64,000 bases of DNA. It comes from Amyelois transitella. Lineage: Eukaryota > Arthropoda > Insecta > Lepidoptera > Pyralidae. The notes below the pieces were generated by a model. That model had not been told where the DNA came from. It saw only the letters and a list, made by a program, of their open reading frames with translations, and did no database searches. Positions within the stretch are counted from its first letter, which is position 1. Every line of letters begins with the position of its first letter. Made by a program: the position numbers and the translations under genes. Below are positions 1-14,800 of the stretch, in pieces. The stretch is from the NCBI RefSeq assembly GCF_032362555.1, contig NC_083515.1:6297001-6361000 (forward strand), given 5' to 3'.

Positions 1-2852
1 TTTATTAATTGTTTCTTATTTAGCGAAACAAAAATACATACGGAAAAATAGTCCTCCATCAAAGGAGTGAGTTGTCTCGTTGATCAAAATAAGTAAGTTC
101 TTAGCACGAAGAATAATGCAGTTACTTATTCAACCTTCGACACGGGGGATAGAAGAAGAATAGTGAGAGCTGTTTATGTTTAGTCTCCAGGGAGACTTTG
201 GCAGGAAATCCTAGAAGAACGAGACAGTATATTTTATGGAACGTGTTCTTTAAATTTTATTTTTTCTGTAACGAAGGAACGGTTAGAAATCACACCTTTG
301 ATTAAAGGATAAGGTCTAAGGTGTGATTGACTACTCTTAATCTGGGAATGCAACACTACAAGAGGTATGCTTTTTAAGAGCAATAATAAGGCATCTTTTC
401 TAGTTGTAAGGAAATTATCAAACAAATTATTTTAATTATTATATTATGTCTTCTTTCAGCTCATTCTATCACGTAGATTTTCTTCAGAGATTAAATGATG
501 GCAAGTGGAAAGATGTTGTCTCTGCTTGGAAGGCGTGATTTTATGTATGTATCAAAGGATGTGAGATACTCGTATGTCTTGTCCACGTTCGTGAACATAA
601 GTCCATTAGTCTCTCCACATGAGTCTCGGATTTAATTTCTGATAAGTGGAGCTTGATATTTTTCCCAAATTAACAATTTAACAGAAAATAATTTGGAGTT
701 TATCCTACAACTCAAAAATACTTAATCGAGAATATTAAGTATTTTATGATTATTAAAATAATTTAAATTTACCATCAAATCATTACGATAGTATTCTTAT
801 GTAAAGTCAGGTCTCAAAAACACTCATCCGCTTTAACCATTGTTATAAACACGTAAGTTAGTATAAGTATTTAGAAATGTATTTTTTACACTCTTGTTTT
901 TTACTTATGAGGTCACCTCTGTTTTTGTCATGATTATCATTCGTTTTGTTCATGGTAACTACTTTTATTGAGTATTGATCAGTTGTAAATATTAAAGATA
1001 AAAACAAATCACTTAACTGCTCTTCAGCGAAGTACGAAGAACTCAATGAATTGGATCTTGAACTCTCGGGCGCCTTATTACAGACAAATGAATTTAAACT
1101 CTTAATTGAGACTGATAGATGGGTAGTTTGCAACCTCTAATTATTAATGTATAAGATTTCTTGTTTACATATAGATAGATACATGAACAATTCCATGTTT
1201 GTAAGTCACTTTACTTAATTGACTTATTCAATCTACGTTGAAATGGATGCTACTATTTAAATTTTATATATTTAGATTTGTTCACAAAATACTATATTAT
1301 ATTACGCAAGCCTGAAATAGTCAACATACAGATCCGCAAATTAAAAATATATATTTTATTACTAAGGTATTACGGGTAGGAATACCAAATTTTAGCTTAG
1401 CTTTTAAGATAAGGTTTTTTGTTTTAGAAAAAAATCTATATGTATGTATACACCACAACCCTGTTAACTTTATTATGTTGTTGAGTGTACCTAATCTAAA
1501 CCTGAATGAGCCCTTATAATGATGGCCACAGAATACAAAAATGTTTTCCTTTCATACAGCCTAGTGATACAACCTTATACATACCAAAGTGTTCTGAAAA
1601 TTATAAAGCATACATTTTTTAAGATACTTAAAAAAATGTTATTTAAAAGAGTAACTCGTTATTTTAGCCCATAAATCGATATTATTTATTTCCGTCAGTC
1701 ACAGTACGGGTATATAAAAGTTAAACGCATATGTCTTCAAAGATACCTAATCAAATGGAAACTTGATCATTTTTTTGGAAAACTTGACATTAATAAACCT
1801 TTCAAACAATCTTATAAAAGTAATAAAGAGCACCTTCGCTGCTTCATTATAAGTGAACAACACCTTCATAAATAATGGTTTTTTTAGTCTTTTTTCAGAA
1901 AATCGCCGCCTAATCCCCGAAGGGGAATGCAAAAAAACCTGGTATGCCTTTGTGTTGCGCTGTGTGTTGCTTTTAGTAAAAAATAATTTAGTGGCCTTTG
2001 ATAAGCTTTATTAATGACGACGGGAAGGAAAAATATTGAGTTAACGAATGAATAAATAAATAAAAAATACAAATGTAATGCAAGATAAAAAGAGGTGAAT
2101 TATGGAGCGCATACCTAAAGGTATTTTATCTAAGTATTTTTTGGCATAAAATTTTCACGGTCAGATTACGTCTTTATCCCTTACGGGGTAAATAGAGCCA
2201 GCAGTTTTAAAAAGACTGGAAGGCCACGTTCGGTTGTATTCAGCTAGCTACTCGTATAAGGCTCTATTATAAAATTGAGATTCAAAAAGTGGTTGGAATG
2301 GACGCTAGCCCATCGCCTAAAAGAATAAATATAAATGTCTGTTCCTGTTTTGAGAAAATTGTATAAGCTGCGTACAATTTTACGGTTCGCATATTGCTTG
2401 AGATAAATTCTATGTTATGAATGTTTTAACGTAATCTCGAATCACAGACCCCAGAGTACGTAGTGATTGAGTTTAATTTTTAGCGGAAGAGAATTTGCAT
2501 GTTAAAACCTGGGGTGAAAATTGTTTCGAAACCTACGTCCTACCTAAATAAATTTTTACATAGAACCATGGTTCATTTCTATCTTTTCAATGTTAATAAT
2601 TATTTATTTAAATTAAGTGACGTGAATCTCTGTATTGTACGTAGGTATACGATCTCAATATGTTTTTTAAAATAGGTATAGGATTATGACATTCTTTTTC
2701 ATTCGTTCTCGAATTTGCCGCCATATATTTAACTGTATGCAATTTCTTAAAGGTTAATTGTTAGTGAATTTGCCAGCGAATAAAGTGTAGAAGTACCATA
2801 GAAGCTGAAACTTTTTTAATTATAACATTAATAATATCAAATGAAAACTTAC
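1..2852. other. no recognisable gene; probable intron of the minus-strand gene
   Basis: AT-rich DNA with stops in all frames. It should be intron (or, less likely, the distal part) of the secreted-protein gene whose second exon ends at 2853. The one thing I can support is an old SINE-like copy at about 2160-2340. The 91-codon minus frame at 858-1133 has no splice sites of the right phase and no family resemblance. Confidence 0.4.
2160..2340 (-). repeat. decayed copy of the (ATGT)n-tailed SINE-like family
   Basis: Contains diverged forms of the core text tatcccttgcggggtagaca and of the ggccacgttc and ctagcccatcgcc blocks seen in the best copy at 55020-55290. Tail end lies at the left, so the element reads on the minus strand. 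Confidence 0.6.
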
Positions 2853-5800
2853 ATGCAGCTCTTGTCGAGTTCCTCCTGTGTAAGGGCGAAGGAAATGTCA
2901 GGCGAACTGAGGACCGGTAGGGCCATGGAGCATTTTTGTAACATGTCTTCTTCTTGGTTGCAGTGCTCCTTGATTGCATCTGTCAGACAAAATTTATGGA
3001 ATTATTGAGATAAACAACAAAACATAGATAAGTTTTAACATTAGAATTCCAAGAACTTCTCAGACAAAAAATCTTGATTTTTGAGTAATAAAATCAGTAT
3101 AGAAATATAATTTAACCTTATATATAACCTATAAGATTTGCTTGACGAGTTTTTTTTTTTTGCAAGATTTCTTTATTGTGATCAATTTTCTTAAGAACAG
3201 TTTAAATTAAACCTGAGACATTTTAATAGAATTATTCAGGTTTCGGCTGGTTCTTTGTTCATTCATTTATTTGTATTGGAAAAATGTTCAAACAAAAAAT
3301 TACGTAGTAATTTTCAAGATGTCGCTGTTACTGACACGCACTTGGCAAAATGTCTTTATTTGGAATAAATCGTTTGTACAAATCTAAAGGGTAACTCTGA
3401 TGACCAATCTTAAAAACATTCAATTCATATTTTATACCTATGTATAAATTTCCCAGAGGGGTAGGCAGAGTCTACTTATTTTTAATATCGTCGAAGCCTG
3501 CATTATTCCTTTGTTCCATCCACATTCATAAATACTTAACGAATAACAACCTATCCCTACAGCGACCTTATCAAAAATTAATTGGTAAACGTTCTACTAC
3601 GTTCGTCTTATTCAAGAATTCAGATTACTAAATACTCGTATACTGAAGAGGCTCTTCAACAATTCCCTTTGCTTGAAAAAGTTACAGATTAAATCCCAAC
3701 GACTTCATTAATTTAAACGGTAGCGCTTAAACTAACCCTCCGCTAAACTTGTGGCCAGCTTTAAAATATGTCTGAAGAAATGTTTTACGTAGGCTATAAA
3801 TTTTTCTGTGGAAATTTCCTGTACCTGTTCCTATAAAATAGGTACTTATATCAATCTGAAGGTTTTTTTAATTTTTCTTTTTGGTGGTATTTTATTAGGC
3901 AAACATTACTGAAAACAATTTATAAAAGTTAACCAGAATTTTTAGCGAGCCAGACCGATTAAAATATAAACAACTTAGTTTATCTTAGACTATAAAGTAT
4001 CTTAATTATTTGGGAAATTCATCGTACTTTACGTGGCTGTCCAAGCTTAATTCGCCAGGGATCAGAAACCGAACATAACTAAGTAAACCCAAGAATATTC
4101 TCCTCGCCAGTATGTCCAATACTGGAGAGAATAATGTCGGAATGTAGAAACCGGCCCCAAAAATTATAAGGACATTCAATGACGCAGTCACAATATAAGT
4201 AATACTAAATTATTACGGAATTGCGTACCTTTAAAAATCCCCCAAAAGTAGTCGAGTATGTAAAGATCAAAAGCCTGTATCCATCCTTGATCTGGCACTT
4301 ACGTATTCCTATTACATTGTTAGAGGACCCGCACTTCAGGATATCTTGATACTCAAACGCTCTTCAGAAAGGTTCCAAGTTTTATATGTAAAGAGTAGAT
4401 ATCACGTAAGTAGGTACCTGCTTACCGTTTGTTTTATGAATCTGTAAAGCATATGTATATGTATTTTTTTCTTTAACATCTATTTATCTATCTAATATAT
4501 ATAAACGAGCAATTCTTAAGTATATATATAATCAGGATCTCGGAAACGGCTCCAACGATTTTCATGAAAGTTACAGATTAGGGGCTTTTCGGCTCAAGGA
4601 ATCGATTTATCAAGGTCCTAGGTTCGAGAAAGGCTCGGTTCCCAAGATATATAAACATTTTAAAAACCGCGTTTTAAGAAACAATATCAGCGCCATCTAT
4701 AACGCCACACTGGGTATAAAAGTAAAAAACTCTTTCTACTCGATACTAGATGGAGCTTTCTGATGCTAGAAATTAATCCGTTCATAAATAAAATACCGCT
4801 ATTTTGTCAAGATCGAAGAACATTATTCATATTTTATCAGTATGCAATTCATACTAAATATAATTTTCAAAAAACACGTTCTACCAAAAACAAAACCGAG
4901 CAAAGCTCGGTCAACCAGGTACTACATATTTACATGCACTTGCCCCACAAAAGGGCTACCAATATTTAATATGTATTAATAGGAATATATGAATATTTAA
5001 TTTAGTTTTCATAAGCTTTTGGCTATGTTAATTTACTTTTGTTAAAAGTAAGAACATAATATTATAATAAATATATTTTATTTTACTTTTTACATAAAAA
5101 AAGTAAATTTTCCCTCACATAAAAAGGTATCTAGTCCTGCGTCTCACGTCGTTTTAAATTATTAATATTTACTCGTTTAGTGCAATAAAGTTGCAATCAT
5201 TTAATTATTTATATTTGCAATCAAAATTTAGATTTTGATATTAATAGAACATTTTATTCTGCTTACTATTATATTTTTTAAATCATAAGTGATATTAATA
5301 AAAACTATCAAATTCGTCTATGAACGGTTACAAGAAACTAATTTGGAAAGCCACACAAGCATTACAAGTTGTTTTAGGGTTCTACATGTTATCCTTAACG
5401 TGCCAAACGTGACTCTATTACTAAACCAAACGGGGGTAGGTAAAGTACTACGTCCAAATACGAATGTCCTTTACTCTACTTACGATACTTTATATTCAGA
5501 AATAGCATTTGTACGCGGCTTCGCTTCTATGGAATTTCCAGAAAAAAAGCCTATGTTACAACAGAAAGTCTGTTCCATTTCTGTTCCAATTTTGTCAAAA
5601 GAAGTTTTGAATTTATTGGCTACAAACAAAATTGTAAAAACAACAAATCTTTACTCTTCATAATATGAGTATAGATTAAATCACAGAAAACAGAATCTTT
5701 GTATTCTGTAGATTAAATAAATATAGTGTACCTATATTTTATTAAAATTATAATTTAAACTCTACCTCAACAAGTTAAGAGGTTAAATAAGGGCATTTAT

Positions 5801-8800
5801 AATTTTATTGTTTGAGATGTTAAAACATAAGATAACCAAGGAAATTAAAGTTTATCGTCAGTTCATAAGGTTATCTTCATTTAAACTACCTACTTGAGTG
5901 ATAAGGCGATAATATTGTGTTACATAAGTTTCCTTTCTTTAGCAATTGCTATTTAAAAAATTGAAATCAAATAAATGTACTTATACTTAGTTCTTTTGAT
6001 TCGATAATAAAAAAGGTAACCAATCTTAATATGTAGGTTCCTACTGGCGTCTTTTTGATTAATAATACATTTCATTCAAAATTGGGTTTCTCTCAAAAAC
6101 TGTCTTTTGGGCATACATTATTATTAATAATTAAAGTTTTTATAATAGTTATATCTTAATTAATACAAACTTAAATAAAATTTACAAATTGTACAGTCCC
6201 AAGCGTAGCATCAACCTGCGGGAATTTGTCCAAAGGCTGGCACGCGAGATATTTGATATTAATAAGCTTTTTCGACAATTATCGGAAAAGCTGGTGGGTA
6301 GATTGCCCCACGGTCCCAGAGTTATTCAAAATTTATTTTAAGACTAGATTTTTTTACTGTGTATATTTATTAACGTTAATTGCGATTTATACAAAACTAG
6401 AGTGGTACTGCTGTGCCAAAAATTATTTCTGATTCTCGTTACTTGAAAACCCAATCTTATGTCGTCGTTACGGTCAAGAGAAAGAAAGACAGAAAATAAC
6501 AATTATTCACATATTCGTGAACGGCCCCACTGATCTTCACCTACGTAAATATTGTTATTCTTCCAGAAATAACGCATGGGCCGGGCTCGGAACGTCATCG
6601 CGCGATCACGTTACACTGAGTGACCACACCACGCGTCCCAGCTGTTTGCTTGCATGCAAACGGAAAAATTTATACTATTTACTTATATGAACCTTATCAA
6701 CTGTATCAGTCAAGTCAAGCTATCGCAATTATAAACTGGAAACATTTTACACTCCATTAACTTATAATTGAGATAATAACAGCGATTGAAATATGCTGGT
6801 ATAGTTTTTTATCATTGCTTTGCTAATGTTTTAAGACCACAAAGAAGTTCATAGTTTCATTTGCTATAGGATTACACTAGTTAATTTAATAACAAACTTG
6901 TGTTAGAAAAAAGAACGATGTTGCTAAGATGTACACTTGGTGAAAAAAAAACGTACGAATCATGAAAAATTATTGTATAATAATATAACCTATGTATATG
7001 ACGTCGTTATGAATGAGCAGAATATTTTCACTGAAGAACTAGCTGATTAAAAAAACATGTTTACTACGGTAAAATGTTTCTTGCATTCTTATTCGATAGA
7101 GTAATCTCTTATATAGGTACCGCCGAGTTGCAATAAATTTGCATTGCCGTGAGTCGAGCAGGGTTCAATAAAAGAATTGATTGTGCAAAAACCTTTTTTA
7201 TTTCAATGAATCGAGGGATTTTTTAATTTTGCCACCAATATCTTGGCAATGGCCTCGAATGACGTCTGCCGTCGTGTGTGTCCTGTCAAACAGGTAGTTA
7301 TTTTTAACAGTGCCGTTCTAAGAACCATGCATTCCGATGTTGTGGTGGGGAGCCGAGCCCACCACGCTCTCCGATCCGATTGGCCGAGACATATCGTACG
7401 ATGTTTTTGCATGTATGAGTGTCGTATGAATATTCTACACACTTGCACTCAATCGGAGCGTAATCGAGTATCAATTTATAAAGCATGGAGAGAGCCGCCA
7501 ATTGAATAGATTGATTCGATGCCATAGTAAAGACTGCTGCCTTGACATAATGACGCTTCTATTTGTTGTGATTAGTCATTAACCCAGCTGTGGTCAGCGT
7601 CTGTTATTGTTTACGTCAAGCAGCATGAAAAAAAAACTCGTTGACGTCTAGGTTCTACGCAAGAATGCAAACAACTAAGGAAAACATTGATAAGAGACTA
7701 GGTGTTTTATGTTACCTTGAACATGATTCCCTTCTCAATTACTTTAACTAAGGCGCGTTGTAGGTAATTAAATTATCTACCTATTGTATTAACAGTTACA
7801 CACTACGCTTCTCGACAAATAGCAAGGTCTCGTATACAGAAACATGTCGAGGAATAATGTTAATCTTGACTAGTTTAAAACGGGTAAATATAAATAAAAT
7901 TTTCAGCAAAATGCTCAACGTGTAGGTATCTAGGTTACATCAATTGGCATCAAATTTTAGGACAGTCAATAAAAAATAACATGGCTTTATCAAAATAACG
8001 AATTTTAGGCAGTTTTCAGTTGATACATCTTATATATAAAATTCTCGTGTCACAATGTTTATTCCCGTACTCCTCCGAAACGGCTTGACCGATTCTCATG
8101 AAATTTGGTGAGCATATTGAGTAGGTCTGAGAATCGGCCAACATCTATTTTTCATACCCCTTAGTGATAAGGGTTATCCACACTTAACATTTTTTTTAAT
8201 TAGGAATTACTTAAAAAATATTTATATGGTAAAAACAACGTTTGCCGGGATAGCTAGTAGTATATACTTACTTATACATAAGTACATGTACAGTTATTTG
8301 GGATATCCTTGGCGTGAAATATAACGCCATCTTACCGAGGTCCGTTAACAACTCAAACGAAACCCTGATTAGATTTCCTTCACTCTAATGAGCCTCTCAG
8401 GCTTTAGTGTAATGAAACAAAGACGGAATCCCTTTTCCAGCCGACTTAGAAAGATTTCTTAAAAGTAAACGTCATCAAAAAAGTTTTAATAAAATGTGAA
8501 TTAAAACCTTTATGGCAATCAGTGTGGCTCCATTCCTAAATAAAATCTTTGGGAGAATTTTGACTTTACATTTTTATTACTTTGAAATAATGTAAATTTA
8601 AAATTAAAACAATTAAACGTGTATCGCTGAAAGGCAATAAAATTCCTTGTAACATAGATGCATGCTGATGATGAAATTAAATACTTAGTTACTTTTCACT
8701 TGGTACTAATTCAAATACCTAATGAATAAAACATTTTTTTTTAATTATTTATTAAATACTATTATTTAATTATTGATAAAGGTAATATATACAGCAAAAG

Positions 8801-11800
8801 ACACAAATTAAAGAATATTGTGTTCGAAATTTGGTGATTAAATAAAACCAGTTGTGAATGGTCCGCTTGCCCGTCTCCACTTTATTATTCAACGAGCTCT
8901 CAACTCCACTTCCATTAACTCCGTTTATGGTCCTATGAGAATGTTCTAGTGTTTTCTGCAGTGTGAAAGAATTTCATATGAATGGGCCGATAAAAGGTCT
9001 AACGCGTTTTTTAATCATGAAATTGTAGGATGAATAATTTAATACCAAATTATTTTGAATCAATTCTAATAATATTTAACATTCTCTCTCTCATTATGAG
9101 AAGGTACCATATTCTCTATTATTTTCTTAGCTTGTTATGTGGGCGCGAAATTATTATTAAATGCTGTGAAAAGATTTTCTCAGCTTTGTTCTAGAATTGA
9201 TCTAGATCTAATTTTACTAACTGCATTAATTATATGGCATTTGTTCTCTTGTAGTATCAACAATATCTATCTATATGAAGAAGCTTCTTTCTTCTTTTAA
9301 AGAAACACGACCATCTCTATATCTTTAATTGTGAAGGATATTCTGTCACCTTTTAACAACAATAAAGAACTCAGTGATATCAACTAATAGCTGACAAAAC
9401 TAAGTTGTTTGTCACGTAAGTGTATCAGTAAATCTCGTGTCAGGCACGGTTGGGGTCAACCGCTATGAGACGTATCTGCTATTTATCACATTATTATCAC
9501 GTGATATGACAATGTTTTTAATAGTTTATGTCAAATCCCATGAAGGCACAATATTCACAATATTTGAAGACAAATGTATAAATGTATAATGAAGAAACTA
9601 AGCAGTCTTCTTTAAGAACCCTAATAAGTGTAGCTACTTAACTGGGCGTATGAGAACAAAATGTTGATTTATTTAATATATACCTGCAACCCAATATTTA
9701 AAAATGGTGTGAACTGGGGATGAAAAGGGAATGGTTTTCTCACGATTTATTATGAAATATTGTAAACTTTTGTAAATCAGGGAGGAAAGATGAAGGAAAC
9801 ATTTTTGAAAGAGAGTTATGAAGAATAAAAAAGTCTTATTGAGCCAATTTTTCTATGAATATCTCCACACTGACTTATCTGTTTCGATTTTTACATTTTA
9901 GTACCTAACAAGATTTTATCAATTTCGCAAATAGCAATCGTATAAACGTCCTTACTGATAACTAATTTTTTATCATGTTTAATGGAAAAATCTGTCTATA
10001 GAGTAGGCATATTCACAGAACAACTATGTGATGGTATTACAGCCTCATAATCATCTCGTTATCTCTAAAAGTGAAGCGGTGATGGAATTGTGTAGTAAAT
10101 TTCTGAAATATATTGCGATATGCTAGAGATCCTACATGCACGACTTCCATCTTGCCTCTTACTCTTAAGAGCCTGATCCAAGAGGTAATTAAAACTTGTC
10201 TGTGTTGAAAAACTTTACGTGCTAAGTTTAATGAAAAAGTTTACGGCACACATAAAATCCCACTCACCAACTGTGCTCCAAATACCAAAGATTTACGTTC
10301 AATATCCAAAAAGCAAGTGTTTTATGAAAGAACATTATAGAAAAAAAATGAGTCTGGAATATCGGTCGTAACGGGTCCATGAAAGAGTGTCCCTAAGGAA
10401 TTGGGAGGCTGGAAATGGGAGTATGTCGAGATACACAAAGCTGAGAATGATTGCGAAGCAAATCGTCCATTTCACTGATGTCTCCGCGTTCGCGCCCGGT
10501 CATTTGTCATCGCACTCAGATGGGATAACTTTTTGCACGGACCGCTGACTTCGCCCTAACTTTTGTAAGGGAATCTTGGCTTATTATCTCGGTACTAATG
10601 CGTTCTTTACTGCCGGCGCTAATCATCTCATTTGTGCATCCCTTCGCGTCAAATTGCCGTAATCTGATTATGGGACATCGGCATTTTTGTTGCATAGTTA
10701 TGTTTGTTGTAATCTCAACAATTGTTATGGTGTTTTATGTGTAAATATGCTTACTAGTTATTCAAATTTATCTTTATAGTCACTTCTCGTTTTTGTTCTT
10801 TTAGATAAATAGCTTATCAGCTTCAGCGACGAGGTTTTACAATTAACTGTTTAGGTGAATTTGAAACAATTGTTAAGTTATGATTTCCATGATATATCTT
10901 TAAATATATCAACATTTTCCTTTGTCAATCTCATCACCAATTTCATCCATTAAGCACAAGATAATATTCGTTCCTCGACAATATTATCAAAAGAGATCAA
11001 ACTGATATTTCACCGCAAAAATTTGACGTAGGTAGGTATTTATTTGTTTATAGATAACAAATCTGGGAATATTTAAGCGGGCCTCCTGTGGGTAATAAAT
11101 TCGGATAAAACAATTTCATCTGACTGGAATCGCACCCCAAACTATGCGGCTTACCTCATAAATCCCGATTAGCCCTCGGCTGAAAGAATAAATCAATAGA
11201 TTATCCGATATTATATTTGTTATACAAATATCTTGAAAAAGTACCTGTTATAAAACATATCTTGTTAAGATTTGGAATGTTCTGTAAAAGATTCATCTAC
11301 ATTATTCAATATGCATGAAATGAAAACTGCATAGATGTATACTATAATCACGTCCTTATCCCTTGCGGGGAAGACAGAGCCAACAGTCTGGAAAAGACTG
11401 AAAGCCCACGTTCAGCTGGTTGGGCCGATTATAGAATTAAGATTGAAAAAGTGACAGGTTGCTAGTGCATCACCTAAATGCAAACTGGCTTATTTAAATT
11501 TTAATTCATACCTACGTATAGAAAGTGCACAAAAATTTGACCTAAGACCGTACAACTTATCAATTGGACAGATCCGAATCTAACTTTTTTTGTTCTATAG
11601 TTAAGCCCGGGCAAAATAATGGTAGGCTATATGATGATTGACATGATTTTGAAAACTAGAACACCTAATAGGGATCATACTAAATATAGAAATGACGCCT
11701 TCAAAAATGTGTTTAACCTTATGAGTATTTTCCGATAAGGTTCAGAAATCTAAAATCTGTAACACCTGACGCAGCACCATGATTATTGAAATGACACCGA

Positions 11801-14800
11801 AACAAAAGTCGCTCAGCCACGCGAAGTCGTGGGCATTAGCAAGTAAATACTAATTACTTATGTTCTTTATAATATGTACATTGTCTGCCAACACAGACGA
11901 ATTGATTGATATAAGTAGGCACTCGTACATTCCAGTCTCAGATCATTTATCATCGAAGATTCCAGTAAACCCGACGTTGATATCTATTCTGAAGTTTATG
12001 AGGTACAACATGGGATATATTTTAAAGGTTTAGGCTCTTGACGAGCAATACAATTCAAAATTACTAATATATATTATAATATTATAAAAATTTGATGCTA
12101 TTCTCCCAGTTTTAAATTTGGAATGATAACGTCATTTAACCAAATTAAATACACAACCCATACTAGGTAGGTATGTTTAAAAACATGAGAATAATCTCAT
12201 AGACCGCCTCAATTGAATTACAAAACTTAAAGAACATTATAGCAAGAGCATTGTTTGTAATTTGATAAAAAGCAGAGAAAGTCTCGTGTGACATTAGCTG
12301 TTCCATTTTGCCTTTGCTGCCTTGCAACAGTTCCTAGAACTCTATTACTAGCGCTGGTTCTATTAAAAATGCAAAATATAATTATGTATTAGGAACATTG
12401 TTCTTTACGAAGCATTAAATATACTACATTCCTACCTTTGTTTATAATATTAGGTATTTACCTAGCTATAAATTTGAAATGTCTGCATGTGTTTCTGTCT
12501 GTGGCACCCATAAAAATTGGAATATATACATACTTACATATAAAGTTATGTGGAACTATAGCTTCTAAATTGATAATTTTCATTTCATGCAGAGAAAGGT
12601 TTTTTTTTTCTTATTTATGTTCATTACTGAATGAAAGATAACCGTAATAGAAGATTTTGCTTGTAATGGTTAAATAATGACTTCTTTTTTATAAACAATT
12701 TTCATGAAAAATATACTACCAAAAACGTTAAGTTTTGCAACCACTAATAACGTCTTTATTGTTATTGTTAATTTCTAAAATAGACGTCATTTGTTCGTAC
12801 ACAATGTCAGTGTTAGCAAAAATAGTAAACAGCACATTACTCATCTAAGATAGAGTACCTGCCTACATATGTTACATCCAATATTGTCAAATCTAGATAA
12901 CAAAATTGATTACAATGTCACATGCGTGGTCCGTAATTTTTAATTTCATAATTCATGTAAATATTTTGTGTTAAGAAGCTTAGATAAGGCTACACAATAT
13001 GTCTTCAATATCTGTGATTTCAACCAAATTCTACTTAAGTCTTGTAATATCAAATCAAGTACAATATAAATATAATTGGTTAATTAAGTAATTCAAATGA
13101 ATGTATCTAACATTCATTCATATAATCACGTCCATAGGCCTTGCGGGGTAGACAGATCCAGCAGTCTTATAGGACTAACAGGGCACGTTTAGCTGTTAGG
13201 CTTAAGGATAGAATTGAGAATCAAATAGGTACAGGTTACTAGCTCATCGCCTATAATCAAAATTTCAAGTCTATAAGCCTATCCCTTAGTCGTCTCTTAC
13301 GACATCCGTGGGAAAGAGACTGAATGGTCGTATTGTTTTTTTACATTGGTGCCGGACCATACGGCACGGCACAAGTGACTGTGCTTAATGCAAAAAGAAA
13401 AAAAATAAGAAGTTTTCAGAGATTGCTTTTAAGTAGGTATATGACATAAACACGCACTAGAAATTTCGTTGACTACTTGTAATTGCTGCGTCTTCAAAAA
13501 TAGACTGACCTTGTTTTCCGGATATAATCTAGTTTTGTTTTTTCAGTTTCACAGTCTCTATAAACTTGTAAGGTGTAATTTAAAACCGGATTATAGTCTA
13601 TAGGATTATAAGAGATATTTAGCGCCAAACTGTAATTAAAAACAAGTTTACAAATAGGCAGTTACAATGCTTTTGTAAATATCGCATCTGTGTCAATATT
13701 TTAGAACCGTTTACATTTAAGTATTAAAAATTCATTTTATATAAGACTTTCTGTTAGTATTCTACGTTTATACAGACACAAATTTACCACAAATTCGAAG
13801 AATGTTTTTATAGCAAAAGTAACATTCGTTTGCCAAATTTATGGGTATGTTTGATTCTTTTTTGTATTTGTGGCGGAGGTTTCCTTTGGTATTGATGTAG
13901 TTATATATCAGGAAGGATCTCCGCCGCAGTGAACTGACTAGGTAAAAACCCTGACCACTTCTCAGTCAATGAAAATGCCCGCCAAGCATCAATTTGGTAA
14001 CAAAAGTAATATAACTTATTATCTAAACGAATGCTTTCTTTAGGTAGGACTATTATAATATCTTCTTTTAATTCTAGCTCATTATAGGATCTAACAATTC
14101 CTACTTTTCTGATTAATTCGCTTATGAGTAAAGGTTTCTTTTTTATTGTTTCGTTTAAACTAACTTAACTGAACCCTTTTTGACCAATTTGAATAAAAAT
14201 TAACACAAAAGCGCGCTAGACCACAAGAAGTAACATTGAATATATGTATTTATATATAAACAAGATTACACGATGAAAAAGCAGTGTGTCTGTTTATCTG
14301 TTTGTAGACGCTAATCTCTCGAACTACTGGACGGCTTCGAATTTTTTTCTTGATTAATATATATAACACAGAGAAACATATTGGTTTTAAATGATTCTCT
14401 TTATGCGTTCATCCTGATAAGCATTTTCTATTGAGGTATAAAAATCGAAGATCTGGAACACCTGATGCTAAGTTGTAATGACCCGGCTAAACTATAGGAA
14501 ACATAGAAATGACTTCTCATCAAAAATCGTTCAGGCATTCGCTAATTTTTAATAAAATAATAAAATCAAAACTATTAAACATTAGCAATGTTTCACAATC
14601 AGAATGAGAGAAAGTTCGAACTAGAATATTGAGTTTGCCTTTGAAAGCTTAGCACCAACTTAGTTCAAACATTATTTAACAAAGAGAGTAGGTAACTGTG
14701 AGAATTAGTTACTAGGTGTATTTAACATCTGGATTATAGTTTTCTAAGTCAACAACTCGTTAGAAACATTTGCGAAGGAGTTTAGTGTATGCTTTGACTT

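Noticed and set aside
858-1133. Third exon of the secreted-protein gene
   Set aside because: No acceptor of the needed phase and no Cys pattern continuing the protein.
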